64,000 bases of DNA from Mycobacterium rhizamassiliense. Its GTDB lineage: Bacteria > Actinomycetota > Actinomycetes > Mycobacteriales > Mycobacteriaceae. Numbering within the stretch: the stretch's first letter is position 1; every line of letters begins with the position of its first letter. The notes below the pieces were generated by a model. That model worked only from the letters and a program-made list of their open reading frames with translations. It was not told where the DNA came from and made no database searches. The stretch covers positions 1,717,297 through 1,781,296 of the forward strand of contig NZ_LT721901.1 of the NCBI RefSeq assembly GCF_900157375.1, given 5' to 3'. Positions 30,435 to 38,472 of this stretch are shown in pieces. The position numbers and the translations under genes are program-made.

Positions 30435-32047
30435 CCCGGATGGCTGACGCGGCTCGGGGTGCTCTACTGGCTGCGACGCAGCGCGCCGCTGCGATCGCGA
30501 TGACCAGTCTTCTCGTTGGGATGGTCGCGAGTCTTCCTGCGGCGCACGCAGTTCCGCCGCCGATGGTGGACCCTGGCCGAGTCCCCGCGGACGGCAAGCC
30601 CGCGTCGGATCAGCCCATGCGCCAGTCCTTCGCCTGTGCGCGCACGATCACCGTCGCCGACCCGAACGTCGGCCTGACGGCACCCGGCTTCACGATGCTG
30701 AACGTCGCCAAGGCCTGGCAGTACTCGACGGGCAACGGGGTGCCGGTGGCCGTCATCGACACCGGGATCAACCCCAGCCGCCGGTTGCCGGTGGTCGCGG
30801 GCGGCGACTACATCATGGGCGGCGACGGCCTGTCCGACTGCGACGCGCACGGAACCATCGTGGCGTCGCTGATAGGCGCTGCGCCCCAAGGCAATCCGAT
30901 GCCGGCCCCGATGCCCAGCGCCCCGGCGTTCCCGCCGCCGGCGGGTCCGCCCCCGACCGACATCGCGCCGCCGCCGCCGGGCGGGGTGGCGCCGCCACCG
31001 CCGCCGCCGCCACCGGACGCGCCGTCGAACGGGCCGGGTGATCCCGTGTCCGGGCAACCCGACGACCCCGAGGTGCCGCCGCTGCCGCCGGGCGCGCCCG
31101 ATGGAGTGGTCGGGGTCGCGCCGCACGCCGTGATCATTTCCGTCCGGCAGTCGTCCCGGGCCTTCGAACCGGTGAATCCCGGTGGTGGCGGTGACATGGA
31201 GGGCCGCAAGAAGGCGGGCACCATCGCCACGCTGGCCAGCGCGATCGTGCATGCCGCCAACATGGGTGCCAAGGTGATCAATGTCAGTGTGACGGCGTGT
31301 GTTTCGGCCGCCGATCCGCTCGATCAGGGCGCCATCGGTGCCGCGGTCTGGTACGCGGCCACCGTGAAGGACGCGGTGGTCGTCGCGGCCGCGGGCAACG
31401 ACAGCGAGGACGGCTGCGCGCAGAATCCGTCGTTCGACCCACTGAATGCCTCGGATCCGCGCGACTGGCATCAGGTGAAGACGGTGTCGTCGCCGTCGTG
31501 GTTCTCCGACTATGTGCTGTCGGTGGGGGCGGTCGACAACACCGGCGCGCCGATCAGCAAGAGCCTCGCCGGGCCGTGGGTGGCCGCTGCGGCTCCGGGC
31601 GTCGGCGTCATGGGGCTGTCCCCCGAGACCGGCGGGCCGGTCAACGCCTATCCGCCGATTCATCCGGGCGAGAAGAACATGCCGTTGTGGGGCACCAGCT
31701 TTTCGGCCGCGTACGTCAGCGGCGTCGCCGCCTTGGTGCGGGCCAAGTACCCGGGCCTGTCCGCGCATCAGATCATCAACCGCATCCTGCAGACGGCGCA
31801 CAACCCGCCGCGAGGCGTCGACAATCAGGTCGGCTACGGCGTCGTCGATCCGGTTGCCGCGCTGACGTTCGATGTGCCTCCGGGCGACCGGCTTCCGCCC
31901 GCGGCGGCGAGCCGCATCGTGCACCCGTTGCCGCCGCCACCACCGCCGGATCACCGCGCCCGCAACGTCGCACTGGTCTTCGCCGGTGTGCTGGCGGCCG
32001 CGATAGCGGTGGTCTCGCTGATCGTCCGGGCGCGGCGGGAACGATGA
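30431..32047 (+). CDS. mycP2: Type VII secretion mycosin protease MycP2
   Basis: 538-residue subtilisin-like serine protease anchored outside the membrane. A signal peptide (about residues 12-40, ending AAHA) is followed by the catalytic triad Asp110 (VAVIDTGI), His140 (DAHGTIVASLIG) and Ser423 (GTSFSAAYVSG), with oxyanion Asn323 (AAGNDSEDG). A C-terminal helix (VALVFAGVLAAAIAVVSLIV) anchors it. Between His140 and Ser423 lies a proline-rich insert (about residues 154-226) with an eight-proline run. The start ATG 30431 overlaps the eccD2 stop by 4 bp; a longer frame from 29474 is an artefact. Confidence 0.94.
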   Translation: MTRMADAARGALLAATQRAAAIAMTSLLVGMVASLPAAHAVPPPMVDPGRVPADGKPASDQPMRQSFACARTITVADPNVGLTAPGFTMLNVAKAWQYSTGNGVPVAVIDTGINPSRRLPVVAGGDYIMGGDGLSDCDAHGTIVASLIGAAPQGNPMPAPMPSAPAFPPPAGPPPTDIAPPPPGGVAPPPPPPPPDAPSNGPGDPVSGQPDDPEVPPLPPGAPDGVVGVAPHAVIISVRQSSRAFEPVNPGGGGDMEGRKKAGTIATLASAIVHAANMGAKVINVSVTACVSAADPLDQGAIGAAVWYAATVKDAVVVAAAGNDSEDGCAQNPSFDPLNASDPRDWHQVKTVSSPSWFSDYVLSVGAVDNTGAPISKSLAGPWVAAAAPGVGVMGLSPETGGPVNAYPPIHPGEKNMPLWGTSFSAAYVSGVAALVRAKYPGLSAHQIINRILQTAHNPPRGVDNQVGYGVVDPVAALTFDVPPGDRLPPAAASRIVHPLPPPPPPDHRARNVALVFAGVLAAAIAVVSLIVRARRER

Positions 32048-33582
32048 CCAGCGGCACCAAGCTGACGATCATCGTCGGCATCTTTCTTTCCGCCCTCACC
32101 GGCTGGGCCGTCGGCCAATACATCGGTCTGGCGGTGGGTTTGGTGCTGGGGCTGATCGTCGGCGTCGTCCGGTGGCGGGGCCAGCCGATCTGGTCCTGGA
32201 TGATTTTGTGGTTCCGGCGCCGCCGACCCGTCCACTGGAGCGAGCCGCTCACCGTCGCCAATGACCGCGCGGGCGGTGGCATCCGGTACCAGGACGGCGT
32301 CGCGGTCGCCGCCGTCCAGCTGTTCGGAAAGGCGCATACGCCAACGCTTTTCACCGGGTCGACGTCGACCTACACCGCGAACGCCTTCGACCTCACCGAA
32401 CTGATCCCGCTGCTGCGGCAAAGCCTCGGTCTGCAGCTGGGTTCGATCAGCGTCGTCACCGCCGGGGCGCGCCGGCGCAGCACCGGTGACTACCCGCGGG
32501 TGTACGACACGCTGATCGGCACCCCGCCGTATGCCGGTCAGCGCGAAACCTGGCTGATCGTAAGGACTTCGGCGCTGGGCAACGCGGAGGCGCTGAGCGG
32601 ACGTACCTCGGTCGGCACCGCTACGCTCGCCGCGGCCCAGCGAATCAGCGCGGCCATGCGCCAGCACGGCGTGCGCGCGAAAGTCGCCACCGCCACCGAC
32701 ATCGTCGAGATGGAGCGGCGGTTGGGCCGCGCGGCGCTTGACACGTCCGGCCGGCGCTGGCGTTCGGTCCGGGGTGAGACCGGCTGGCTGACGACCTACT
32801 GGTACCGGCCCGCCGACATCAACGCGGAGGCGCTGGCGCAGGCGTGGTCGGCGCGTGCGGACGGAATCGTGCAGAACGTCACGCTTTTCGCCGACGGGAC
32901 CGCGACGGCCACCGTGACGGCGCGCACCGCGCAGCCGCCGACGGTGCCGCTGAACCTGATGCTGCGGACGTTGCGGGGCGAGCAGCTGCAGGCGCTGGCC
33001 GCGAACCTGTGCGGGCCGCTGCCGGCGCTGCGCGGCATCCGCCGCGGGGTGTTGCGGGGCCCGCTCGTCGTGCCGATCGGGCCGTCGGGCGTGCTGCTCG
33101 GCAAGGTCGCCGGCGGCAACCGGATGCTGCTGCCGTTCGACGATGCCGGCGAGTTCAGCCGTGTGCACATCGCCGCCGAGGACGCGCTGGCCAAGCGGTT
33201 CGTCATCCGGCTGGCCGGTGCCGGCGAGCGGATCACGGTGCACACGCGAAACATGCAGCGCTGGAACAGCGTTCGGATGCCCGACATCGCGGTGACCGGC
33301 CAGGCCAAGCCGGCCTCGGGCACCACGGTCAGCGTGGTGGACGGCACGCTGTCGCCCGCGCCCCGCCCCAACACGCTGATCTCGGTGGGATCACCGGGCG
33401 AACCGTATCGGGGCACCGCCAACGTATTGATCACGCAGATCGGGCCGGCGACGGTCGAGGTGCGGGCCGCCGGCCAGACCCATGTCGTGGAGGTCGAGCT
33501 GTTCCGCGCCGAGAATCGCTACGTATCGTCGGAACCGATGGTTTTGCGAACTTCTGAGCTGGAAGCAGTAGACACACCATGA
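32044..33582 (+). CDS. eccE2: Type VII secretion protein EccE2
   Basis: 512-residue peripheral component of the ESX membrane complex. Two N-terminal membrane helices (KLTIIVGIFLSALTGWAVGQ and YIGLAVGLVLGLIVGVV) precede a long soluble region beginning RYQDGVAVAAVQLFGKAHTPTLF, typical of EccE. Rv3885c is 537 aa. The start ATG 32044 overlaps the mycP2 stop by 4 bp. Longer in-frame codons from 31297 lie inside mycP2. Confidence 0.92.
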   Translation: MTSGTKLTIIVGIFLSALTGWAVGQYIGLAVGLVLGLIVGVVRWRGQPIWSWMILWFRRRRPVHWSEPLTVANDRAGGGIRYQDGVAVAAVQLFGKAHTPTLFTGSTSTYTANAFDLTELIPLLRQSLGLQLGSISVVTAGARRRSTGDYPRVYDTLIGTPPYAGQRETWLIVRTSALGNAEALSGRTSVGTATLAAAQRISAAMRQHGVRAKVATATDIVEMERRLGRAALDTSGRRWRSVRGETGWLTTYWYRPADINAEALAQAWSARADGIVQNVTLFADGTATATVTARTAQPPTVPLNLMLRTLRGEQLQALAANLCGPLPALRGIRRGVLRGPLVVPIGPSGVLLGKVAGGNRMLLPFDDAGEFSRVHIAAEDALAKRFVIRLAGAGERITVHTRNMQRWNSVRMPDIAVTGQAKPASGTTVSVVDGTLSPAPRPNTLISVGSPGEPYRGTANVLITQIGPATVEVRAAGQTHVVEVELFRAENRYVSSEPMVLRTSELEAVDTP

Positions 33583-35429
33583 CCAGCAGCACTACACCCG
33601 CTGCCGCACGCAAGTATTTCGACCAGGCGATGTCGTTGCTCGACACCGACTCGGGCTCGGCCGCCGCGCGTTTTCGGGAGGCGACCGAGATCGATCCGTC
33701 GATGGCCGACGCGTGGCTGGGCCGGATCGCCGCGGGCGACGAGACGTTGTCGACCGTGCAGCAGCTGTACGAATACGGCAGCCGGCTGCATCGGGAGACC
33801 AACCGGATCGGCGCGCGCCTGTCGGCGCCGATCAAGGCGGGCCCGTACCTGTCCATCGCGGTGACCGAGGCCTCGCACGCCGGGCTGGCGCTGGCCAGCG
33901 CCCTCATCGACGACCGGCAGTACGAGAAAGCCGGAGCGCTGCTTGGGGATTCGTCGCTGCTGGACACTTGGGAGAACCACCAGTGGAAGCAGTACATCGA
34001 GGCGTACCTGATGTTCGCGACGCAGCGCTGGCCGGATGTGATCGCCGTCGCGGCGACCATCTTGCCGCCCCAGGCCATCATCATGTCGGCGGTCACCGCG
34101 GCGACCTGTACCTTGGCGGCGCACGCCGCGGCGCATCTCGGTCAGGCGCGGGTCGCGCTGGAGTGGACTGACCGCGTCGAGCTGCGCAGCGGATACGGCG
34201 GTTCGACCGAGTCCCGTCGCCAGCAGCTCGAGACCGCCGTCACCGCAGTCGATCCCAACGACTTCCCATTGATCGCGGCCGACCTGGCCTACGTGCGCGG
34301 GATGGCGCATCGCCAGCTCGGCGACGAGGCCAAGGCGCAGGTTTGGCTGTCCAAGGCGACGATCAACGGCGCCCTGATCGAGTCCGCGAAGCAGGCGCTG
34401 GCCGACCCCACGCTGCAGCTGGTGGTCACCGACGAGGACGCCATCAAGACGCGGACCGACAAATGGGACGTGGCCACCGAACTGTCGGAGCAGCAGCGCG
34501 CGGAAGAGGAGCACAAGGAGCGCCGCGGTGAACTCCTGCAGGAGGGCCGCGCGTTGCTCAACAATCAGGTCGGGCTGACCGAGGTCAAGCGCGCGGTCGC
34601 GGAACTCGAAGACCAGATCGAGGTGCGGGAGCTGCGCCTGGCGGCCGGCCTGCCGGTAGTGGGCCAGACCAACCACATGCTGCTGGTCGGGCCGCCCGGA
34701 ACCGGTAAGACCACCACGGCCGAGGCGCTGGGCAAGATCTACGCCGGGCTCGGCATCGTGCGCCATCCGGAGATCATCGAGGTCAAGCGCTCCGACTTCT
34801 GCGGCGAGCACATCGGGGCGTCGGGCCCGAAGACCAACGAGCTGATCAGCCGCTCGCTGGGCCGCATCCTGTTCATGGACGAGTTCTATTCGCTGGTGGA
34901 GCGCCACCAGGACGGCCGGCCGGACATGATCGGCATGGAGGCCGTCAACCAGTTGTTGGTGGCCCTCGAGGTGCACCGGTTCGACTTCTGCTTCATCGGC
35001 GCCGGGTACGAGAAGGAAGTCGACGAATTCCTCACCGTGAACCCGGGTCTGGCGGGCCGGTTCAACCGCAAGCTGCGGTTCGAGTCCTACACGCCCACCG
35101 AGCTGGTGGAGATCGCGATCCGGTACGGCAAACCGCGCGCGACGATTTTGGAGCCGGCCGCGGCCGAGGCGCTGAAGACCGCGACGGCGACGTTGCGCGC
35201 CTTCCGCGCGCCCGACGGCACGCATGGCGTCGACGTCATGCAAAACGGGCGGTTCGCCCGCAACGTGGTGGAGCGCGCGGAGCGGCTGCGCGACTCGCGG
35301 GTGGCCGCCCGGAATCGCACCGACAAGGGCTCGGTGACCGTGGAGGACCTGCAGACGCTGCGCGCCCCGGACATGGTGGCCGCGGTCAAAGACGCGTGCC
35401 AGGAAAAGCACGTGCCGATAGCGCTCTGA
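33579..35429 (+). CDS. eccA2: Type VII secretion AAA+ ATPase EccA2
   Basis: 616-residue cytoplasmic CbxX/CfqX-family AAA+ ATPase. TPR-like helices cover about residues 1-280, then the ATPase domain has Walker A GPPGTGKTT (about residue 370) and Walker B ILFMDEFYSL (about residue 430). EccA is thought to release EspG from PE/PPE substrates. Length matches Rv3884c (619), so the gene is intact. It ends 15 bp before the convergent espM-like gene, at the point where ESX-1 is missing. Confidence 0.94.
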   Translation: MTSSTTPAAARKYFDQAMSLLDTDSGSAAARFREATEIDPSMADAWLGRIAAGDETLSTVQQLYEYGSRLHRETNRIGARLSAPIKAGPYLSIAVTEASHAGLALASALIDDRQYEKAGALLGDSSLLDTWENHQWKQYIEAYLMFATQRWPDVIAVAATILPPQAIIMSAVTAATCTLAAHAAAHLGQARVALEWTDRVELRSGYGGSTESRRQQLETAVTAVDPNDFPLIAADLAYVRGMAHRQLGDEAKAQVWLSKATINGALIESAKQALADPTLQLVVTDEDAIKTRTDKWDVATELSEQQRAEEEHKERRGELLQEGRALLNNQVGLTEVKRAVAELEDQIEVRELRLAAGLPVVGQTNHMLLVGPPGTGKTTTAEALGKIYAGLGIVRHPEIIEVKRSDFCGEHIGASGPKTNELISRSLGRILFMDEFYSLVERHQDGRPDMIGMEAVNQLLVALEVHRFDFCFIGAGYEKEVDEFLTVNPGLAGRFNRKLRFESYTPTELVEIAIRYGKPRATILEPAAAEALKTATATLRAFRAPDGTHGVDVMQNGRFARNVVERAERLRDSRVAARNRTDKGSVTVEDLQTLRAPDMVAAVKDACQEKHVPIAL

Positions 35430-35444
35430 GCGGGTCCGCCCGAG

Positions 35445-36236
35445 TCAGTTGATGTGGGCGATCAACGTCTCGATCGCGTCCACGACATGAGCCGGCACCG
35501 GCTGCTCGGCCTCGGCGCGGATGATCATTTCTTCGTCGACGCCAGCCGCACGGGCAGTTTCTCCGGTGGAAAGGCTCGCCCGCCGGCGGGCCGCATATAA
35601 ACGTTGCGCGAGAGGCGCGTCCGGGGCTTTGGCGCCGAGTGCCGTCAGTTCGTCGCGATGGCGGCGCACAGCGCTGAGGGCTTTGATCAATTCCGGGGTT
35701 ATTCGGCTGATTCGCGTTGCGCGCACGGCAATGGTCTCGAGGTGGCGCAAGTCGGCGAGAATGGGCGCCGCGCGTTTGGTGAATTCCGGATCGTCGCCCG
35801 GCGGCAGCGCGGCGATGGCCAGGGTGCAGCTGTCGACGGCCGCGACGACCGCCTGCCCGAGCAACGACGCCGCACCATCGTCGGCAGGGTCGGAGTCGTC
35901 ACGCGCAGCCTCCGCGGCGGCCTCGTCGGCGGCGGATTCGCCGCGGCGGATTCGCGCGATGGTCCCGGTCGGCCAGCGCAGCACCTTCTCGAGCTTGGCC
36001 CGGGTTCGTTCGCGCGGCCAGCTGCGGCCCTTCTCGAACGCGATGAGGGCGCCGGCGTTGATGATCCCCTCGGCGGCGAGCCTGCGCTGACTGATGTCGA
36101 GTTCGCGACGACGTGCGGCCGCGGCGGCCCCGGCGCGGATCAGGCCGGGGTCCGACTCACCGATCTCGATGGTGTCGTCCCGGCCCCCGCCAAAGCCCGG
36201 TCCGCCGGAGCGGGCAGAGGATGGGGGACTGGGCAT
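35445..36236 (-). CDS. espM: HTH regulator, positional counterpart of EspM (Rv3863)
   Basis: 263-residue protein. The N-terminal ~35 residues are Pro/Ser/Gly-rich. A helix-turn-helix core follows (ARRRELDISQRRLAAEGIINAGALIAFEKGRSWPRERTRAKLEKVL). A helical C-terminal domain ends with a second HTH-like stretch (YAARRRASLSTGETARAAGVDEEMIIRAEAEQPVPAHV). It is divergent from whiB6 exactly as Rv3863/espM is; EspM of M. marinum represses whiB6. Rv3863 is about 392 residues, so the identity rests on position and HTH content. I chose ATG 36236 because of an AAGGA about 10 nt upstream; an in-frame start at 36308 is possible. Confidence 0.7.
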   Translation of the reverse strand: MPSPPSSARSGGPGFGGGRDDTIEIGESDPGLIRAGAAAAARRRELDISQRRLAAEGIINAGALIAFEKGRSWPRERTRAKLEKVLRWPTGTIARIRRGESAADEAAAEAARDDSDPADDGAASLLGQAVVAAVDSCTLAIAALPPGDDPEFTKRAAPILADLRHLETIAVRATRISRITPELIKALSAVRRHRDELTALGAKAPDAPLAQRLYAARRRASLSTGETARAAGVDEEMIIRAEAEQPVPAHVVDAIETLIAHIN

Positions 36237-36587
36237 ACGCGGCGGGTCCTTGCTCGTGAGGTCTAGGCGACGGCGGGCTGTCTGCCCTCGGGGTTCGAAC
36301 CGCCGCACTTCGGCAATCCTATCGCAGCGCTACGGTTCAATAAACACTTTTCCGGAAGATGCGTCGCGGCATAACCGAAGCATCGCCACGGCTCTGCCTC
36401 GGGCCTATTTCAGCCCCCCGTATTGCGCTCAACTGCGGATTCATGCGCCTACTCGCCTGCGTGACGAAGCATTGGCCCGCGACACGACCCGAACGCTCAT
36501 CGGCTAACTGTTGCAATGCAACGGTTAGTGCTATAGCGTGACTCGCGTAGGACGTAGGAACGCAACGCTTCATGGAGGGACGTGGTG
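36237..36587. other. espM-whiB6 divergent intergenic region
   Basis: About 350 bp between the two divergent regulators, with no convincing gene. It contains the 25-bp palindrome at 36504-36528 and a candidate whiB6 -10 element TATAGC at 36532-36537. The espM-side promoter could not be placed. The stretch at 36330-36430 is AT-richer than the neighbours. Confidence 0.75.
36504..36528. promoter_or_regulatory. 25-bp palindromic candidate operator at the whiB6 promoter
   Basis: Two 12-nt arms, CTAACTGTTGCA and TGCAACGGTTAG, surround one central base; 11 of 12 pairs match. The right arm ends 3 bp before TATAGC, a plausible -10, so the palindrome occupies the -35 and spacer of the presumed whiB6 promoter. 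A bound protein would block RNA polymerase. EspM or WhiB6 itself are the obvious candidates; this is inference. Confidence 0.7.
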
Positions 36588-36869
36588 ATGACCGCAATAG
36601 CTCCTTACAACCCCTGGTTGGGTGTGTGCTCCACGGACCCCGATCGTTGGACGACGGCTCCCGACAGCGAGGCCAAGGCCCTCTGCCGGGCGTGTCCGCT
36701 CCGGTGGCAGTGCGCGCGTGACGCGGTGCAGGCGCCTGGCGCGGAAGGGCTGTGGGCCGGCGTCTTCATCCCCGAAGGCGGCCGAGGGCGAACATTCGCA
36801 CTGGGCCAGCTCCGATCTCTGGCCGAGCGCAACGGATACCCGGTGCGCGCGGCAGCGAAATCGGCCTAA
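36588..36869 (+). CDS. whiB6: Iron-sulfur regulator WhiB6
   Basis: 93-residue WhiB-like redox protein. Four cysteines for a [4Fe-4S] cluster are at Cys14, Cys33, Cys36 and Cys42 (CX18CX2CX5C), followed by the turn GLWAGVFIP and a basic tail. The closing ALGQLRSLAERNGYPVR is very close to M. tuberculosis WhiB6, but the N-terminus is about 20 residues shorter. The start ATG 36588 has GGAGGGA 7 nt upstream; GTG codons at 36582 and 36585 are alternatives. In M. tuberculosis WhiB6 activates ESX-1 genes, which are absent here. Confidence 0.92.
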   Translation: MTAIAPYNPWLGVCSTDPDRWTTAPDSEAKALCRACPLRWQCARDAVQAPGAEGLWAGVFIPEGGRGRTFALGQLRSLAERNGYPVRAAAKSA

Positions 36870-36985
36870 CCCTCGGTTGCCGGCCGTTGATTTGAGGGGT
36901 CAGCGGCCCCACGGTGACCGGGAAAGGTGAAAAGCCCTGCGCGGCATCATCTTTGGGCTCGCACAACGCGAGCCGGGCCGGCGTG

Positions 36986-37022
36986 AACAGCGCGAGAAAT
37001 GAGCGGAATTTCTCGCGCTGTT
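36986..37022. terminator. Bidirectional terminator-like hairpin
   Basis: Perfect 15-bp inverted repeat: arms AACAGCGCGAGAAAT (36986-37000) and ATTTCTCGCGCTGTT (37008-37022) with a 7-nt loop. It lies between the convergent whiB6 and Ddn-family genes. There is no strong T-run, which is common for mycobacterial terminators. Confidence 0.8.
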
Positions 37023-37035
37023 TCGCACGCCTGCC

Positions 37036-37485
37036 TTACCGGGGCGTCGCCGGGTCGAAGCGGAAGACGGCGAGCCGGCCGGCCAGCGCCTCGAATTCGT
37101 CGGCGGTCCCATCGCGGACCATTCCCGAGCGCTTCGCGAACGAGACGCCCACGGGCACGTTGTCGGGAAACGCTCGCAGCACCGGGCGGGCTTCGTCGGC
37201 GGTCAGCTCGACGATCCTGACTTCGCGGGACCGTCGGCCCCGGGCCAGCGTGCCGCTGCCGGCGGCGCGGGCATTAGCCGCCCAGTCGGCACCCGGGTAG
37301 CCCGCCACCACGTAGAGCCCGCCCCGGAATTGGAACGGTGTCATGGGGGTGCTGCGCGGTCGGCCCGACTTGCGGCCGGGCACCGTCAGCACCATCGCGG
37401 GGCCGGTGGGGATACCGAGTTTCTGCACGGCCATCATCACCCGGTTCATGGGTTTGAGGTAGCGCGGCGGAAGCGGATCGGACAT
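37036..37485 (-). CDS. Deazaflavin (F420)-dependent nitroreductase-family protein
   Basis: 149-residue member of the Ddn/FDOR-B family. The sequence MVLTVPGRKSGRPRSTPMTPFQFRGGLYVVAGYPGADWAANARAAG carries the usual GRKSG...T and GG..WxxNLxA-like pattern, here WAANARAAG. Such proteins use reduced F420 to reduce small molecules, or bind it as a cofactor. The start ATG 37485 (MSDPLPPRYLKPMNR) is more likely than an upstream frame start at 37566. It is separated by 16 bp from the NmrA-like gene, so the two may be co-transcribed from the ECF-type promoter. Confidence 0.85.
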   Translation of the reverse strand: MSDPLPPRYLKPMNRVMMAVQKLGIPTGPAMVLTVPGRKSGRPRSTPMTPFQFRGGLYVVAGYPGADWAANARAAGSGTLARGRRSREVRIVELTADEARPVLRAFPDNVPVGVSFAKRSGMVRDGTADEFEALAGRLAVFRFDPATPR

Positions 37486-37501
37486 GTCGGGGCTCCTTGG
37501 T

Positions 37502-38338
37502 CTAGTCGGTGAACAGGTCGCGGTGCTCGGCCACCCACTGCCCAAAGGGCAGGGCCGGGCGGCCAAGGATCTTTTCCACGTCGTGGGTGACCAGGGCGGG
37601 CCGGTCGATCGTCTCGGCGAGCATCGCCGTGTAGGCGTCGACGAACTGTGCGCCGAAACCCAGGTCGACGAATCGTTGGCGCACCACGCCCGCGGGTATC
37701 TCCTGATACCGCAGCGGGCGCCCCAGCACCGCGCCGATGACGCCCACCAACTCGGTGTTGGTGAACGCGTGTGGACCGGTCAACGGAATGCGTTGGCCGA
37801 CAAGCTCGTCGGTGAGCAGCGCACGCGCGGCGACCGCCGCGATGTCGATCTCGGCGATCGGCGCGGTCGACGCCGCCGCGTACGGTCCGGCAACCACGTC
37901 GCCGGCGCGCAGCTGCGCCGACCACATGCCGGCGAAGTTGGTCGCAAAGACGGTGGGCCGCAAGCTCACCCAGGGCAGGCCCGACTCGACCGCGACCTGT
38001 TCGACCTCCCGATTGCGGTCCCCGCGGAATCGCGACGGCTGCCGAGAGAAGTCGTCGTCGGCGTTGATCGCCGACAGCGCGACCAGCTTGCTGACCCGGG
38101 CGCGCCGGCACTGCGCCGCCACGTCGGATAGCTCATCGCCGAGCGCGCGGGAATTCAGGAAGACCGCCGAGGCGCCCGCTAGCGCGGCGGACACCGACCC
38201 GAAGGTTTCGACGCGCGGCGAAAACGCCGCCGCATCCGGCGTTCGGGAGACGGCCCGCACCGCGGCGCCCGCGGCGAGGAGTTCGGCGACGAGAGGGCGC
38301 CCGACATTGCCGGTCGCTCCGGTGACGACGATCGTCAT
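37502..38338 (-). CDS. NmrA-like NAD(P)-binding reductase
   Basis: 278-residue atypical short-chain dehydrogenase. The Rossmann motif TIVVTGATGNVGRPLVAELLAAG is at the N-terminus and the LRPTVFATNFAGMW segment is typical of NmrA/QorB-type proteins. No catalytic YxxxK is obvious. The start ATG 38338 has AGGAGG 10 nt upstream; the longer frame from 38515 is rejected. It is divergent from the ECF41-type sigma gene and has a matching promoter, the usual arrangement for ECF41 targets. Confidence 0.87.
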   Translation of the reverse strand: MTIVVTGATGNVGRPLVAELLAAGAAVRAVSRTPDAAAFSPRVETFGSVSAALAGASAVFLNSRALGDELSDVAAQCRRARVSKLVALSAINADDDFSRQPSRFRGDRNREVEQVAVESGLPWVSLRPTVFATNFAGMWSAQLRAGDVVAGPYAAASTAPIAEIDIAAVAARALLTDELVGQRIPLTGPHAFTNTELVGVIGAVLGRPLRYQEIPAGVVRQRFVDLGFGAQFVDAYTAMLAETIDRPALVTHDVEKILGRPALPFGQWVAEHRDLFTD

Positions 38339-38401
38339 GATGTGATTCCTCCTGGGATGACGGATGTCTTCGAGGCGCTCTTGGATGAGCCCTGCAGCAA
38401 C

Positions 38402-38428
38402 GACGGCCGCGGCGCGGGAGAAGTTACA
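38402..38428 (-). promoter_or_regulatory. ECF41-like promoter for the NmrA-like gene
   Basis: Read on the minus strand: TGTAACT, 16-nt spacer, CGTC. The published ECF41 promoter is TGTCACA-N16-CGTC, so five of seven -35 bases, the spacer length and the -10 agree. Recognition by the adjacent sigma factor is inferred. Confidence 0.65.
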
Positions 38429-38437
38429 GTCGAGGTG

Positions 38438-38464
38438 CGTAACTTTTTCCGGCAGCAGATCGTC
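38438..38464 (+). promoter_or_regulatory. ECF41-like promoter for the ECF sigma gene
   Basis: Read on the plus strand: CGTAACT (38438-38444), 16-nt spacer, CGTC (38461-38464). It is the mirror of the promoter on the other strand; together their -35 parts form the inverted repeat AAGTTAC-N11-GTAACTT (38421-38445). The ECF start ATG is only 9 nt after the -10, so the transcript would be leaderless or nearly so. Confidence 0.6.
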
Positions 38465-38472
38465 GGTGATCC

